A DNA stretch of 64,000 nucleotides from Verrucomicrobiaceae bacterium (GCA_016795365.1 JAEUHN010000038.1:22680-86679); one strand, 5' to 3'; shown: positions 49,265-59,870, counted from the first letter of the stretch. The notes: a model not told the origin generated them from the sequence alone. Program-made: numbers and translations.

Positions 49265-52141
49265 CTATACTTCGCGAACCGCCTGCTTCATTTCGGCGAG
49301 GGCAGAGGAGTGGTCGCCGTAGCGAGTGGAGAGGTAGAGCTGGGCCACCCGCTCGATGGTCTTCGCTTTGTCAGGCAGCTTGGCGGACGCGCGTTGAGCG
49401 AAGGCGAGGGGACCTTCATTGCTTTCGCGTCTGACGCCTGCCTTGGCGAGGCCACCGCAGAAGGAAAGCCACAGTCGTGCAGCAGGATCGGGATGTCGTG
49501 CTGAGCGGCGCAGCCAGAGCCAGATCGCCAGCAGCGGCAGGCCAAACAAGAAGATCACGCCCGAGGCGAGGATATGGACGGGCATTCGCATGAGTCCCAG
49601 GCGCATCCAGAGATCGAACTGCTCCTGCTCATCGAACTGCACCACGCGTTCATACCAGAGGTAATTCGCATGATCCCATGCCTGCCTCACCCCATCGAGT
49701 GAGCGGCCCAGCCACGTATTGCGCGCCGCGCCGAAGACGCCCTCAGCTCCGGCTTCCAGCATCGAGCGCAGATCGGCGGTGACACGTTGGGGTGCGAGCA
49801 CGGCTGTCGGGTCCACGCGTTGCCAGCCCTTGCCTTCGATCCATACCTCAGCCCAGGCGTGAGCATCGGACTGCCGAAGGGTGTAGTAGCCGCTCGAATT
49901 GAACTCGCCGCCAAGGTAACCAATCACGATGCGTGTAGGCACCTTCGCCAGACGCATCAGCAGCCCGAATGAGGCAGCGTAGTGCTCGCAGAAACCGAGC
50001 TTCCGATCGAAGAGGAACTGCTCCAACTCCTGCCCTTTGTCATAAGTGCCGGGCTCCAGAGTGTATTGAAAACCCTGACCGCGGAACCAGTCGAGCGCCC
50101 GTTGGACCGTGGTTTCAGCCGTGTCTGAATCGGCGGACAAGCTCGCCGCCAGATCGCGCACTCGCTGCGGCACCTGTCGTGGCACTTGGAGATTGGCCGC
50201 ACGATGATCGAGCTTCAAGGGGTGGTAGGTGGTGTCGAGGGACGAGGCCACCTTGTAGCGGCGCACGCTGGTCACTTCGGTGAGGCTTTGCAGTGTATCT
50301 TCGTCCGGCGAGATAAGGTGCTCTTCGTTCTGCGAGCGGACGCGTGCGGGACGATCATACGCAGGCAGCCAGCGCCCCCCATGAGGTGACAAGGTAATGA
50401 TTTGATCCACCAGTTGATTCGGTGGTGTCGGGCGACGCGGCTGATCACTGAGGCTGCCGCCGCGTTCCCAGTGCATGCCATTGCACTGCGTCATCACGAT
50501 GCAGCGCCAGTAGCGAGTGTTCACGGGAGGCGTCTGGGTTGTATCATCAAAGTTCGCGCGGAAGGCCACCTCCTGACTGCGGGCAATGTTGGCCACGCTG
50601 CCCGGATCGAGTTTGTCCGACATGCCGGTGCGATTCACGAGCACTCGATTGAGTCGCTGGGCGATGCCGAGGGAGTCGCGCGGGAACAAGAAGAAGAGAA
50701 GCACCAGAAACGGCAACGCCTGGCCTAACATGGTAAAGCACACCCTAAGCGGCGACTTCATGCCTGCGGAGCCACGACGAAACCGCACCAGCGCGATCGC
50801 AATCATGAGGAACATCGCATATGCCCACAAGGAATGGCCGATGGCCTGATCAATCGAGAGACTGCACAGGCAGAGGAACCAGCCGAGCAGCGAGAGCAGT
50901 TGCATGTCACGCGGTGTGCGGGCTTCGATCAGCTTGGCCGCCGTCATGCCCAGCAGCACAGACACGCCAGCTTCCAGACCCTTGAGGGTGCCGAGCTGCC
51001 ACCAAGTGCCAAACACCGCGAAGAAGGCCGGCACCAGACGCCAGCCGATCGCGACAGGCTGCTTCATGCGCCAGCGGAAGAGAAGACCCACGAGCAGAGC
51101 CAAGGGACCTGCTGCAGGCACGCTGGTCAGCACGGGCAAGACGGAGAGCACCATGGCCGAGAGCATCATGGTCAAGGGCATTCCGGGCACCTCCGCGGTC
51201 GATTCGTGTGGTGCGGGCGGCACATCGTGGGAGGTGACGACGGAAGGGGCCGAGGTGCCGATGCCTTCGCCGTGTGTGGCAAGCGCTTCCATGCAGCGAC
51301 GCTGATGAACAGGGCCATAATCGGGCGAGATGACCACACCAGGAAGTCGCATCCCATAGGCCAAGCCTTCTTGCTCGGCGAGCACCACCCACTGGGCGAT
51401 CTGTCGAGTGCGTTCATCCTCGGCCAGGTCGAGCGAGTCCCAATTCAACCAAACCACGCTCGGCGGCGAGCCGGACCAGAGCTTCACCATCATCGGGCGC
51501 TCGCGTGCGACCGCCTTCCAGTCCACATGGCGCAACGAATCGCCTGGCACCCATTCTCGCACTCCGGCGAAGTCCTCACCGTCACCCTGATTTTTCGCCG
51601 GGCGCGACTGGAGGTTGGTTGCAGTTCCCTGTGTGGCGGGTGGGAGCGGAATGGTTCCCTCAGGTTTCGGCAGCACCATTCGCGACTGCGCCACCTCCAC
51701 CATGCGTGTGGTGGTGAAGAACCCGAGCGGGTAGTAGCTGCGCACCACGATCTTGATCTTTTCCGACTTGCCGTGGTGCGAGGGGCGCAGCTTCAGTTCG
51801 ATGCGCGTGGGCTGGCCAGACATGAGCGTCTCGATGAAAACAGGCTCCACCGCACTACTCGCCGTGACTTCCAATCCACAAGGCACCCGACCCTTGCCCA
51901 CACTCAAGGCCAGCGGCACCCGCACCATCTCGCCCTCCTGCACGGCGGGAATCACACCCGCCTGAATCTCGACCGCGCGCAGATTGGTCCACGCATGAAG
52001 CAGCGAGACCATCGCCAGCGCGAGGGTGAGGAAGGTGAGCACAAACGCACCACCATTCTGCTGCGCTGAACTCGCATACCACATGGTCACCAGCATCGCG
52101 CCCAGGGCGATGGTGTGACGATTGGGACGGAGGCGGATCAT
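49265..52141 (-). CDS. DUF58-TgpA/transglutaminase fusion protein
   Basis: A 958-residue membrane protein. Residues about 1-300 carry two N-terminal membrane segments and the DUF58 hallmark GVREWVPGDSLRHVDWKAVA. From about 335, several membrane segments form a DUF3488-type block. Then a periplasmic transglutaminase-like domain has the triad Cys-His-Asp in LGFCEHYAASFGLLMRLA, SDAHAWAEVWIE and WQRVDPTAVL. A last membrane segment is followed by a DUF4129-like tail. MoxR, DUF58 and TgpA genes commonly form an operon; here DUF58 and TgpA are one protein, with moxR just upstream. The role, by family, is in protein-cell envelope processing linked to the AAA+ ATPase. Confidence 0.87.
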   Translation of the reverse strand: MIRLRPNRHTIALGAMLVTMWYASSAQQNGGAFVLTFLTLALAMVSLLHAWTNLRAVEIQAGVIPAVQEGEMVRVPLALSVGKGRVPCGLEVTASSAVEPVFIETLMSGQPTRIELKLRPSHHGKSEKIKIVVRSYYPLGFFTTTRMVEVAQSRMVLPKPEGTIPLPPATQGTATNLQSRPAKNQGDGEDFAGVREWVPGDSLRHVDWKAVARERPMMVKLWSGSPPSVVWLNWDSLDLAEDERTRQIAQWVVLAEQEGLAYGMRLPGVVISPDYGPVHQRRCMEALATHGEGIGTSAPSVVTSHDVPPAPHESTAEVPGMPLTMMLSAMVLSVLPVLTSVPAAGPLALLVGLLFRWRMKQPVAIGWRLVPAFFAVFGTWWQLGTLKGLEAGVSVLLGMTAAKLIEARTPRDMQLLSLLGWFLCLCSLSIDQAIGHSLWAYAMFLMIAIALVRFRRGSAGMKSPLRVCFTMLGQALPFLVLLFFLFPRDSLGIAQRLNRVLVNRTGMSDKLDPGSVANIARSQEVAFRANFDDTTQTPPVNTRYWRCIVMTQCNGMHWERGGSLSDQPRRPTPPNQLVDQIITLSPHGGRWLPAYDRPARVRSQNEEHLISPDEDTLQSLTEVTSVRRYKVASSLDTTYHPLKLDHRAANLQVPRQVPQRVRDLAASLSADSDTAETTVQRALDWFRGQGFQYTLEPGTYDKGQELEQFLFDRKLGFCEHYAASFGLLMRLAKVPTRIVIGYLGGEFNSSGYYTLRQSDAHAWAEVWIEGKGWQRVDPTAVLAPQRVTADLRSMLEAGAEGVFGAARNTWLGRSLDGVRQAWDHANYLWYERVVQFDEQEQFDLWMRLGLMRMPVHILASGVIFLFGLPLLAIWLWLRRSARHPDPAARLWLSFCGGLAKAGVRRESNEGPLAFAQRASAKLPDKAKTIERVAQLYLSTRYGDHSSALAEMKQAVREV

Positions 52142-52145
52142 AAAT

Positions 52146-52181
52146 CGGTTCTCAGTTCGCAGTTCTCGGTTCTCAGTTCAC
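52146..52181. repeat. Left flank of the four-helix gene, GGTTCTCAGTTC repeat
   Basis: Three or so copies of the GGTTCTCAGTTC unit, beginning 5 bp from the start codon of the DUF58-TgpA gene. Its inverted partner (GAACTGGGAACTGAGAAC type) is at 52591-52623. Confidence 0.8.
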
Positions 52182-52188
52182 TCTTGAG

Positions 52189-52566
52189 TCAGCGTGGGTG
52201 GTCGAGGTGCTTGGAGAGGTAGTTGATGAAGGCTCCAATCTTGGAGCGGGTCGTGCCGACGCGGGCACACAGATCATCGAATTGGGCCTGTGTGCAGTAG
52301 CCCTGGTCCGAGGCTCGATAGAGCTGGCTTTGCAGCTCGGTGCATGAGCGCTTGGCATATTGCAGGAAACGGATGAACTCGCGATTTGAACCTCCATCAA
52401 ACCCTTCGGCGATGTTGTCCATGATGGAGCCTGAGGATCGGAGCATCTGGTCTTTGAGCGAGAAGTCTTTGCTCAATGCGGACCCTGTCACCAAGGCATA
52501 GACCTCCTGACACAATTGTCTGGCGAGCTGCCAGCTCTCGATGTCTTCAAATCGCTCGATTGCCAT
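52189..52566 (-). CDS. Four-helix-bundle protein (S23/23S rRNA intervening-sequence family)
   Basis: A 125-residue protein. ATG 52566 gives MAIERFEDIESWQLARQLCQ, then ALSKDFSLKDQMLRSSGSIM, DNIAEGFDGGSNREFIRFLQ and CTELQSQLYRASDQGY, all hallmarks of the S23-type four-helix bundle family, related to Avd of diversity-generating retroelements. These proteins make toroidal pentamers and have no settled function. The gene sits between moxR and its usual partner. It is flanked by a short tandem-repeat tract and its inverted copy, so it appears to be an inserted cassette. No reverse transcriptase or retron element is visible. Confidence 0.87.
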   Translation of the reverse strand: MAIERFEDIESWQLARQLCQEVYALVTGSALSKDFSLKDQMLRSSGSIMDNIAEGFDGGSNREFIRFLQYAKRSCTELQSQLYRASDQGYCTQAQFDDLCARVGTTRSKIGAFINYLSKHLDHPR

Positions 52567-52590
52567 AACGCTGTGAGGTTGGTGAACAAA

Positions 52591-52621
52591 GAACTGCGAA
52601 CCGGGAACTGGGAACTGAGAA

Positions 52622-52623
<2 letters not shown>
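52591..52623. repeat. Right flank of the four-helix gene, GAACTGCGAACC repeat
   Basis: GAACTGCGAACCGGGAACTG, then GGAACTGAGAACT, the inverted counterpart of the left flank at 52146-52181. It runs into the stop codon of moxR (52622-52624). Confidence 0.8.
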
Positions 52624-53578
<955 letters not shown>

Positions 53579-53675
53579 GCTGCAACTGTCGCTCTTTCAA
53601 GGCTTCGGAAGCAAGAGCGATGTTGTGAAACTCTCATGAAAGCCGAAGCCGCCGCGTGAAATTTGCGTGAGGTGT

Positions 53676-54413
53676 TCAGTGCTTGCTTTCGCTGCTGCGG
53701 GCGCGGGCGAGTTCGCGCAGGGACTCGAGCTGCATGTGCTGAATCTCCATCAGTCGCGTGGCGTGTTGATGCAGCAGGTAGTCCATCTTTTCGTGCAGAT
53801 GCCGGATCTCCAACTCGGCCTTGAGATTGACCTTGTAATCGTTCTCAGCGTGCGCGCGATCGCGGGCTTCCTGGCGGCCCTGGCTCATCATGATCACCGG
53901 TGCCTGGAGCGCAGCGATGCAGGAGAGAATGAGGTTGAGCAGGATAAAAGGATACGGATCGAAGGCCTTCGCGGCGAGGAGTGCATTGGCCGTGATCCAG
54001 ATGGTGAGCACGGCGATGAAGGAGAGGATGAACAACCAGGAGCCGCCGAAGCTGGCGATCTTGTCAGACACTCGCTGGCCGAAGGTGAGCTTCAGGTCTT
54101 CCTCGGCCTCGCTGAACGGACGTTCCGAGAGCACCTCGTGGCGAGCGAGACTCTCCACCACTTCTTCGTCGAGCTTGGTGAGGTCGCCGAGTTGTTCCTC
54201 CAGCACATCGCGTGCATAAGCGAGCCGCGCATTGTTGACGACAGCCATCGAGACATGGCTGTCAGCGGGCAAGGTGGGGTATTGCTCGCGGATGGCTTGA
54301 GAGACCTTGGGCCGAAGAGCGCTCAGGGGCACGACTTCACTGGCTGGTAGCGTTTTGCCCGTCGCATCACAGATCGCGGTGGCCGGGTGAGACATGTGTT
54401 GGGTGTGAGGCAT
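53676..54413 (-). CDS. DUF1003 membrane protein
   Basis: A 245-residue protein with two membrane segments (GGSWLFILSFIAVLTIWITA and FDPYPFILLNLILSCIAALQ). This is the DUF1003 hairpin, with the following MMSQGRQEARDRAHAENDYK cytoplasmic helix. An N-terminal part (about 10-40, ICDATGKTLPASEVVPLSAL) recalls a small rubredoxin-like or zinc-poor segment preceding DUF1003. A start at 54395 (MSHPATAICD) is equally possible. The function of DUF1003 is unknown. It is a single gene, on the same strand as moxR and upstream of it. Confidence 0.88.
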   Translation of the reverse strand: MPHTQHMSHPATAICDATGKTLPASEVVPLSALRPKVSQAIREQYPTLPADSHVSMAVVNNARLAYARDVLEEQLGDLTKLDEEVVESLARHEVLSERPFSEAEEDLKLTFGQRVSDKIASFGGSWLFILSFIAVLTIWITANALLAAKAFDPYPFILLNLILSCIAALQAPVIMMSQGRQEARDRAHAENDYKVNLKAELEIRHLHEKMDYLLHQHATRLMEIQHMQLESLRELARARSSESKH

Positions 54414-54522
54414 ATCCGGCGCATACGCCTCGCGGGCTCACGCCGCCACCGGGAAGTGACCTGATGCGGCCTGCTGGAACACCCGCCCATCTCTGAAGAT
54501 GCACAAAGGTGATGCCCTGCGA

Positions 54523-55800
54523 TCAGGCGAAACCCTTCAGGCTGGTCGCCGTGCTGCTGCCAAACTCCTCGACGGGCATGTCCATTTTTTGAAGCATCTG
54601 CACGAAGAGATTGCACAGCGGCACATTGGATTGGGTGTCAAAGCCCAGATGCTGGCCGTGCTTGAATCCGCCACCGGCGAGAATGAGCGGCAGATTACGA
54701 GTGTCATGGCTGTTGGCATTGCCGAGGTTGCTGCCGAAGAAGACCATGGTGCTGTCCAGCAGCGAGGCATCGCCTTCCTTCTTTTGTTTCAGCGAGGTGA
54801 GCAAGCCGTTGAGTGCCTGCATCTCGGCGCGCTCAATGAGTTCGAGCTGCTTGATCTTCTCCGGGTCCTGGCCGTGGTGAGACAGATTGTGATGGTCGAT
54901 GGAGACGCCTTGGATTGGCGGAACGGAATTGGTCCCTTGCAGCAGGATGGTGATGAGACGTGAGCTGTCGGTTTGCAACGCGAGCGGCACGAGGTCAAAG
55001 AGCAACCGCAGGCGTCCCACGCTGTCGGCATTGTCCGTGATGTCCTTCGGTTGTTGGGCATCGACTTGGGGCTTGGGTTTCTGCACCCAGGCTTCGGCCT
55101 TGGCGAGTCGCTGCTCCATCTCACGGACCGAGGTGAAATACTCTTCCAGCTTGTCGCGATCCGCCGCACCCACGCGGGTGCCGAAGCGTTTGGCCTCATC
55201 GTTGACAGTGTCCATGATGCTGCGGCCTTCACGGAGCTTTTGCATCTGGCTCTTCACCTCGTCGGGCGTGCCATTGAGGAAGAGCTTGGCAAAGATCTGC
55301 GAGGGGCGCGAATCGGCGGGGATCATCACACCACCGCGCGTGTAGCTCTGGCTGGTGGAATTGGTGCCCCAGATGAGGCTGGGGAATCGCGTTTCAAAGC
55401 CGATCTTCTCTGCGACGAGCTGGTCGATGGAGATCGTATTGCGGAAACCTCCGAGCCCTGGGTGCTTGGCCGACGTGAGCCATGTCATCTCCGAAGTGTG
55501 CCCACTGGCACCCGCCTGCTCGGGATGCGAGAGACCGGAGAACACCGTGAAATCCTGACGGTGATCCTTGAGCATCTCCAGGTAGGGCGAGAGCTGGTAG
55601 GCGGCACCCGTCTCTTTGGGAAAGAAGTCGGTCGGATAGATGCCCAGGCTGGCGCACACGGTGACGAGACGCTTGGGGGGAGTCGCATTGGCCGCCATCG
55701 CTCGTCGTGGCCACATGACATCGAGGAATGGCAGGGCGAGTGAAACACCCGTGCCTCGGAGGAAGGCGCGACGAGAGAGGGCAGCGGAGGCGAGGTTCAT
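54523..55800 (-). CDS. DUF1552 protein with Tat-type signal
   Basis: A 425-residue exported protein. SRRAFLRGTGVSLALPFLDV is a Tat signal. The DUF1552 body has ASLGIYPTDFFPKETGAAY, SHPEQAGASGHTSEMTWL, SIDQLVAEKIGFETRFPSL and a C-terminal GGGFKHGQHLGFD. The family is typical of planctomycetes and verrucomicrobia, where a DUF1592/DUF1588/cytochrome-containing protein is commonly encoded beside it. That partner is not beside this gene. Function is unknown; family members are presumed periplasmic enzymes. The next gene downstream on the strand is the DUF1003 gene; the DUF1080-like gene lies just upstream. Confidence 0.9.
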   Translation of the reverse strand: MNLASAALSRRAFLRGTGVSLALPFLDVMWPRRAMAANATPPKRLVTVCASLGIYPTDFFPKETGAAYQLSPYLEMLKDHRQDFTVFSGLSHPEQAGASGHTSEMTWLTSAKHPGLGGFRNTISIDQLVAEKIGFETRFPSLIWGTNSTSQSYTRGGVMIPADSRPSQIFAKLFLNGTPDEVKSQMQKLREGRSIMDTVNDEAKRFGTRVGAADRDKLEEYFTSVREMEQRLAKAEAWVQKPKPQVDAQQPKDITDNADSVGRLRLLFDLVPLALQTDSSRLITILLQGTNSVPPIQGVSIDHHNLSHHGQDPEKIKQLELIERAEMQALNGLLTSLKQKKEGDASLLDSTMVFFGSNLGNANSHDTRNLPLILAGGGFKHGQHLGFDTQSNVPLCNLFVQMLQKMDMPVEEFGSSTATSLKGFA

Positions 55801-55818
55801 GTGTGCGGGTGGTAAGCG

Positions 55819-56514
55819 TTACTTCAACTTGGAGACTTTCACGTCGTCAACGACCGCTGACTTGTTCACGGCGAGGGTGATCATGCGCTTGGTCGGGTGG
55901 GCGATCCCTTCGCTGGAAAAGGTGCCGCTGTCCTGGCCATCGACTCTCACGGACATCGTGTTGGCAACGACGGTAATGTGCAGGGTGTGCCATTCGTTGG
56001 GCTTGAGGTCGAGCTTGAAGGACCTCGTCTTGGTCTTGAGCAAGGCGGCGAGTTCAGGGGACTTGTCGCCCGCCTGGCGACGCTCGCGGATCTTGTTGTC
56101 CATGCCACCGGTCTTCGAATCCATGATGGTGAGATTCCTGTTAGTCACGCGTGCCATGCAGAGGTGGCCAGCATGGACGGTCTTGAGTTCGCGATCGACA
56201 AAATCAACCCCGAGGTCGTCGCCTTCGCCCAGCTTGAACTTTAATTCGACGATGCCGTCCTGAAACGCGGCGTCGTGGAAGACGGCAACGCCATGATCTG
56301 CCTCGGCGTGCTTGGTGATGTGCATGGCACCGTCGATGAGGTCCACCTGCTGATGGCCCTTCGCGCGCCAGCCGCTGTTGCTGGTCCAGCCATTCCCGAT
56401 GTCTTCCTTGCCGGGCGTCTTTTCATCGCGAGCGAAGTCATCGGAGAAGACTGGCGTGATGAAGTCGGCGTGGAGCGCGCCCGAAAAGAGGAAAAGGATG
56501 GCAAGGCGTTTCAT
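55819..56514 (-). CDS. Exported DUF1080-like (concanavalin-fold) protein
   Basis: A 231-residue exported protein; ATG 56514 gives [18 protein letters not shown]. The mature part ([60 protein letters not shown]) is the jelly-roll plan of DUF1080/3-keto-disaccharide-hydrolase-like proteins. These bind or cleave sugars; no catalytic assignment is certain. Its start codon overlaps the stop of the esterase gene as ATGA (56511-56514), so the two are co-translated. A DUF1552 gene follows on the same strand 19 bp later. The trio suggests a small exported degradation unit. Confidence 0.82.
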   Translation of the reverse strand: MKRLAILFLFSGALHADFITPVFSDDFARDEKTPGKEDIGNGWTSNSGWRAKGHQQVDLIDGAMHITKHAEADHGVAVFHDAAFQDGIVELKFKLGEGDDLGVDFVDRELKTVHAGHLCMARVTNRNLTIMDSKTGGMDNKIRERRQAGDKSPELAALLKTKTRSFKLDLKPNEWHTLHITVVANTMSVRVDGQDSGTFSSEGIAHPTKRMITLAVNKSAVVDDVKVSKLK

Positions 56515-57437
56515 GGTTTGAGGTAGTGCAGCTCGATGTGGTTCAGCTTGAGAGACTCGATGTGGAAATCGAACCACGTGGCCTTGCGTCCGTCGATCAT
56601 CTTCTTCTGGTTGTGGTCGAGCCCTTCGACTTCGAAGTAGCTGTGCTGAACGCCAGCACTGGTGAGCGCGGCATGATATTCGCGCACGGTGGTAAGGTGG
56701 TCGGGATCAGCCGTGCCACACGCCACCTGGATGCGCAGGTTGGCTTTGATGTAGTCGAGGTTCTTCGTGAGATTCAGGTAGGGATCGTTCGCCTTCAGGC
56801 GTTCGGGATCGCTGCCGAGGTAGGCGTTGGGTCCCTTGGAGACGTCGGAGACGTGATAGACATTGCCGCTCTGATTGAACAGCGAACCGAATAACTCGGG
56901 GTAACGCATGGCGAGGTGGGTGGAGCCGCGCCCTCCCATGCTGAAGCCCTCAATGCAGCGGGCCTTTCGATCAGCGATGGTGCGATACGTCGAGTCGATG
57001 TGCGGCATAAGTTCCTTGATCATCATCGTTTCCGCCATGAACCGCCCATCGCCGCTGTCCTGATACATCGTGGAGCGTCCGCCATTCGGGAAGACCATCA
57101 CCATCTCCGGCAGCTGGCCCGCGAGGATGCCCTCATGGAGAATGCTGGCTGAATACACACTGCGGGTTTCATTGCCACCAGCTCCATGAAGGTGGTAGAT
57201 GACGGGGAAGCGCAGCTGTGGCGACTTCTCATAGCTCGGTGGCAGGTAGAGGCAGTAGCCGACCTCTCGACTCATCGATGCACTGCGAAAGGTGTGGTGC
57301 GTAACGTTGGCCGGCAGTTCCGGCACGGGCGTGGTCACCCACATCTCGTCGTCATTGGTCTGATTCGCCTTGGCCTTGGACTTCGGTTTCGCGGCGAAGA
57401 GAGAAGTGCTGAGCACAAGGATGAAGAGAACCCATTT
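56511..57437 (-). CDS. Exported alpha/beta-hydrolase (esterase, Fes/EsterD-like)
   Basis: A 308-residue exported protein; ATG 57437 gives [20 protein letters not shown]. The alpha/beta-hydrolase core carries [18 protein letters not shown] (oxyanion region), [20 protein letters not shown] (nucleophile elbow GFSMGG), [20 protein letters not shown] (acid Asp) and [13 protein letters not shown] (His). It would hydrolyse an ester in the periplasm, perhaps an acetyl or feruloyl group on a polysaccharide. It precedes the DUF1080-like gene with overlapping codons, forming a two-gene unit. Confidence 0.87.
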   Translation of the reverse strand, partial: KWVLFILVLSTSLFAAKPKSKAKANQTNDDEMWVTTPVPELPANVTHHTFRSASMSREVGYCLYLPPSYEKSPQLRFPVIYHLHGAGGNETRSVYSASILHEGILAGQLPEMVMVFPNGGRSTMYQDSGDGRFMAETMMIKELMPHIDSTYRTIADRKARCIEGFSMGGRGSTHLAMRYPELFGSLFNQSGNVYHVSDVSKGPNAYLGSDPERLKANDPYLNLTKNLDYIKANLRIQVACGTADPDHLTTVREYHAALTSAGVQHSYFEVEGLDHNQKKMIDGRKATWFDFHIESLKLNHIELHYLKP

Positions 57438-57532
57438 CATGGTGGCGCCTGATAACGACGTGCCAGGGGGCCGTTCCTTCGCCAATGATCAAAGTTCGTG
57501 GAACTCGGAGTCGAGCATCCATGACTGGCGCG

Positions 57533-58324
57533 TTATGCCCGCCGCCGCCTTGCGATGAACACGAGCGACGTGAGCAGCATCAGCGAGCCCGGCTCGGGGA
57601 TTGCCAGCGCGAGGCCACTGTTGTCGATGAGCACTCCACGACTCTGCACCGACGCGGTCGCCTTTGGGGCGGAGAGGAAGAACTTCATGTAATCGTAGCC
57701 CGCTGTGGATGGCAGATCGAAGGTGAGCGTGGCCTGGGTCCAATTCAGGCCGCTGCCACCGAGCCCGTTGCTCCATGGGGACACCACGTTCGTTGTGTTG
57801 AGAAGGAACGTTTGAGTGAACGGGTTATCACCTCCGGCATTGGTGCCCAGCAGGTAATAGACCTGGAAGGTGGACTGGCCAGGCAGTGCCGCCGTCGGAT
57901 CATTGGGATCAAAGAGGGCGTAATCAACGGTGAGCGTGTAGCGGTTGTTGGCCACGAGCTGGAGACTCGGATCGCCGGAGCCAAAGAGATTCACCTTCTG
58001 CGAGATGCAGTCATTGGTGCCGACCGAAGGCGGGCCCAGCCAAAGCATGCGATTGGCGTCCGTCACTCGTGAGCTGTCCTGCACCCAGGTGCTGCCGGTG
58101 TTGGTCGTCCAGCCGTTGATCGTGGTGCTTGAGTTGGAGAGCGTGGTGGCGTTGTTCGCATCCACAAAGGACTGCCCGCCGCCCCAGGTGCCGTTTTCGA
58201 AACTGGAGTTCGTGAACAGATTTGCCGCCTGAACGGGCATCGTGGCCACCCATATCAAGGCCAGGCCGAGCCCGAGTCTGGGGAGGGCACGTGGCTTGAG
58301 GAGGGAGGAAAGCCGGGCGTTCAC
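57533..58324 (-). CDS. PEP-CTERM anchored exported protein
   Basis: A 263-residue protein. GTG 58324 is chosen because it gives an ordinary leader (NARLSSLLKPRALPRLGLGL, then ALIWVATMPVQAANLF); longer in-frame starts (58390, 58468) run through an AT-rich promoter-like tract. The mature part is a jelly-roll-like beta domain (LFTNSSFENGTWGGGQSF, NNRYTLTVDYALFDPNDP). The C-terminus is a PEP-CTERM sorting signal: IPEPGSLMLLTSLVFIARRR. Such proteins are recognised by an exosortase and secreted or anchored with exopolysaccharide. No exosortase is in this window. It is divergent from the sulfatase. Confidence 0.85.
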   Translation of the reverse strand: MNARLSSLLKPRALPRLGLGLALIWVATMPVQAANLFTNSSFENGTWGGGQSFVDANNATTLSNSSTTINGWTTNTGSTWVQDSSRVTDANRMLWLGPPSVGTNDCISQKVNLFGSGDPSLQLVANNRYTLTVDYALFDPNDPTAALPGQSTFQVYYLLGTNAGGDNPFTQTFLLNTTNVVSPWSNGLGGSGLNWTQATLTFDLPSTAGYDYMKFFLSAPKATASVQSRGVLIDNSGLALAIPEPGSLMLLTSLVFIARRRRA

Positions 58325-58466
58325 GGGGAGGGGGATGGTTGCGAGAGTAAAGTTATTTCCATGATTGAATATACTCAATATAAAATTCATAGTGCCGTTC
58401 GAGGTATCCGGGGCACTCAACCAAGGCTCGATGAAGGACGGGGTCCGCCCGTCCGTTGACCACTTC

Positions 58467-59870
58467 ATGAATGCTGAAACACCAACTCGCCTGACCCGAG
58501 CGATCCAGGGTCGAGTCGCGTCCTTGATCCTGGTGCTGGTTGCGGCGGTCTTGGCGGTGCAGGCGGAGAGCCGCCCTCATCTCGTCATCTACCTCGGCGA
58601 CGATCACGGCATCGACTTCGTTGGCTGTTATGGCAATCCCGCTGTCAAAACACCGAACCTCGACCAACTCGCCTCCGAGGGCTGTCGATTCACGGGTGTC
58701 TTCGCCGCCTCACCCACGTGCAGCCCCTCGCGAGCCGTGCTGTGGACCGGCCTGCATTCCGCCCGCAACGGCACGATGGGCAATCACACCGACTGCAAGC
58801 CGGACCTCACCACCCTCCCGCATCATCTCAAGAAACTCGGCTACCGCGTCGTGGTGGCGAACAAGACGGACGTGCGTCCCGAGTCCATCTTCCCCTGGGA
58901 GGTGCTCAAGGCCACCTTGCCGAAAAACCCCGATCACCCGCGCAAGTATCGCGCTGAGGGTTTGGACACGGCAGCGGTGGATCGATTTCTCGAAGAGCAC
59001 ACCCGCACTCAGCCTAACACCCCGCTATGCCTCATCCTCGGCGACAACAATCCGCACGTGACCTGGGAGCCGAATCGGGACTTCGATCCCGCCGCTCTGC
59101 CGTTGCCGCCCTTCCTCGTGGACACACCGAAGACACGCGCCGCCCTGGCGAACTACTTCCAGGACATCGCCACCCTCGATCAGCGCGTGGGCGAAGTGAT
59201 GAAGTCACTTGCGAAGCACGGGCTGGCGGAGAAGTCCCTCTTTATCTACACCGCCGATCAGGGACCCGAATGGCCGCACTGCAAGTGGACCTGCTACGAC
59301 ACCGGCCTGCACGTCCCCTTCATCGCCCGCTGGCCAGGCAAGATCAAGCCAGGCAGCACCAGCCAGGCGCTGATCTCCTTCGTCGATGTCACCCCCACGC
59401 TCGTCGATCTCGCGGGCGGACCCGCCTTGCCGCAGCTCGATGGACGCAGCTTCAAAGAAGCGCTTCTGGGCAAGGCCACCAAGCATCGTCATGAGATCTT
59501 CGCCAGCCACACTGGCGACGGCGAAATGAACCGCTCTCCGCAGCGCTGCGTGCGTGATGCGCGCTACAAGTTCATTCTCAATCTCCACCCCGAGCGCAAG
59601 TGGACCACGCACTTCACTCTGGTGGATGGCATTCCCAACAGTCACCGCGACGTGTATGCCACCTGGCTGGACAAGGCGGTGAACGACCCGGCCACGGCGA
59701 AGCTCATCTCAATCATCGAGAACCATCCCGCCGAGGAACTCTACGATGTCCAGGCCGACCCCTACGAGCTGAACAACCTCGCCTCCGATCCCCAGCACCA
59801 GCGCGTGCTCTCCGCCATGCGCGACAAGCTCCACGTCTGGCGGGATGCGGTAGGCGATCGCAGCCCCTGA
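58467..59870 (+). CDS. Exported sulfatase (formylglycine-type)
   Basis: A 467-residue sulfatase; ATG 58467 gives a signal peptide (LILVLVAAVLAVQAE). Metal-site VIYLGDDHGIDFVGCYGNPA and the modification motif TCSPSRAVLWTG (Cys becomes formylglycine) are intact, as are KSLFIYTADQGPEWPHCKW and PFIARWPGKIKPGS. It should remove sulfate from a polysaccharide such as a marine or plant sulfated glycan. It is divergent from the PEP-CTERM gene over a 142-bp AT-rich stretch that would hold both promoters. No sulfatase-maturation enzyme is in the window. Confidence 0.93.
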   Translation: MNAETPTRLTRAIQGRVASLILVLVAAVLAVQAESRPHLVIYLGDDHGIDFVGCYGNPAVKTPNLDQLASEGCRFTGVFAASPTCSPSRAVLWTGLHSARNGTMGNHTDCKPDLTTLPHHLKKLGYRVVVANKTDVRPESIFPWEVLKATLPKNPDHPRKYRAEGLDTAAVDRFLEEHTRTQPNTPLCLILGDNNPHVTWEPNRDFDPAALPLPPFLVDTPKTRAALANYFQDIATLDQRVGEVMKSLAKHGLAEKSLFIYTADQGPEWPHCKWTCYDTGLHVPFIARWPGKIKPGSTSQALISFVDVTPTLVDLAGGPALPQLDGRSFKEALLGKATKHRHEIFASHTGDGEMNRSPQRCVRDARYKFILNLHPERKWTTHFTLVDGIPNSHRDVYATWLDKAVNDPATAKLISIIENHPAEELYDVQADPYELNNLASDPQHQRVLSAMRDKLHVWRDAVGDRSP

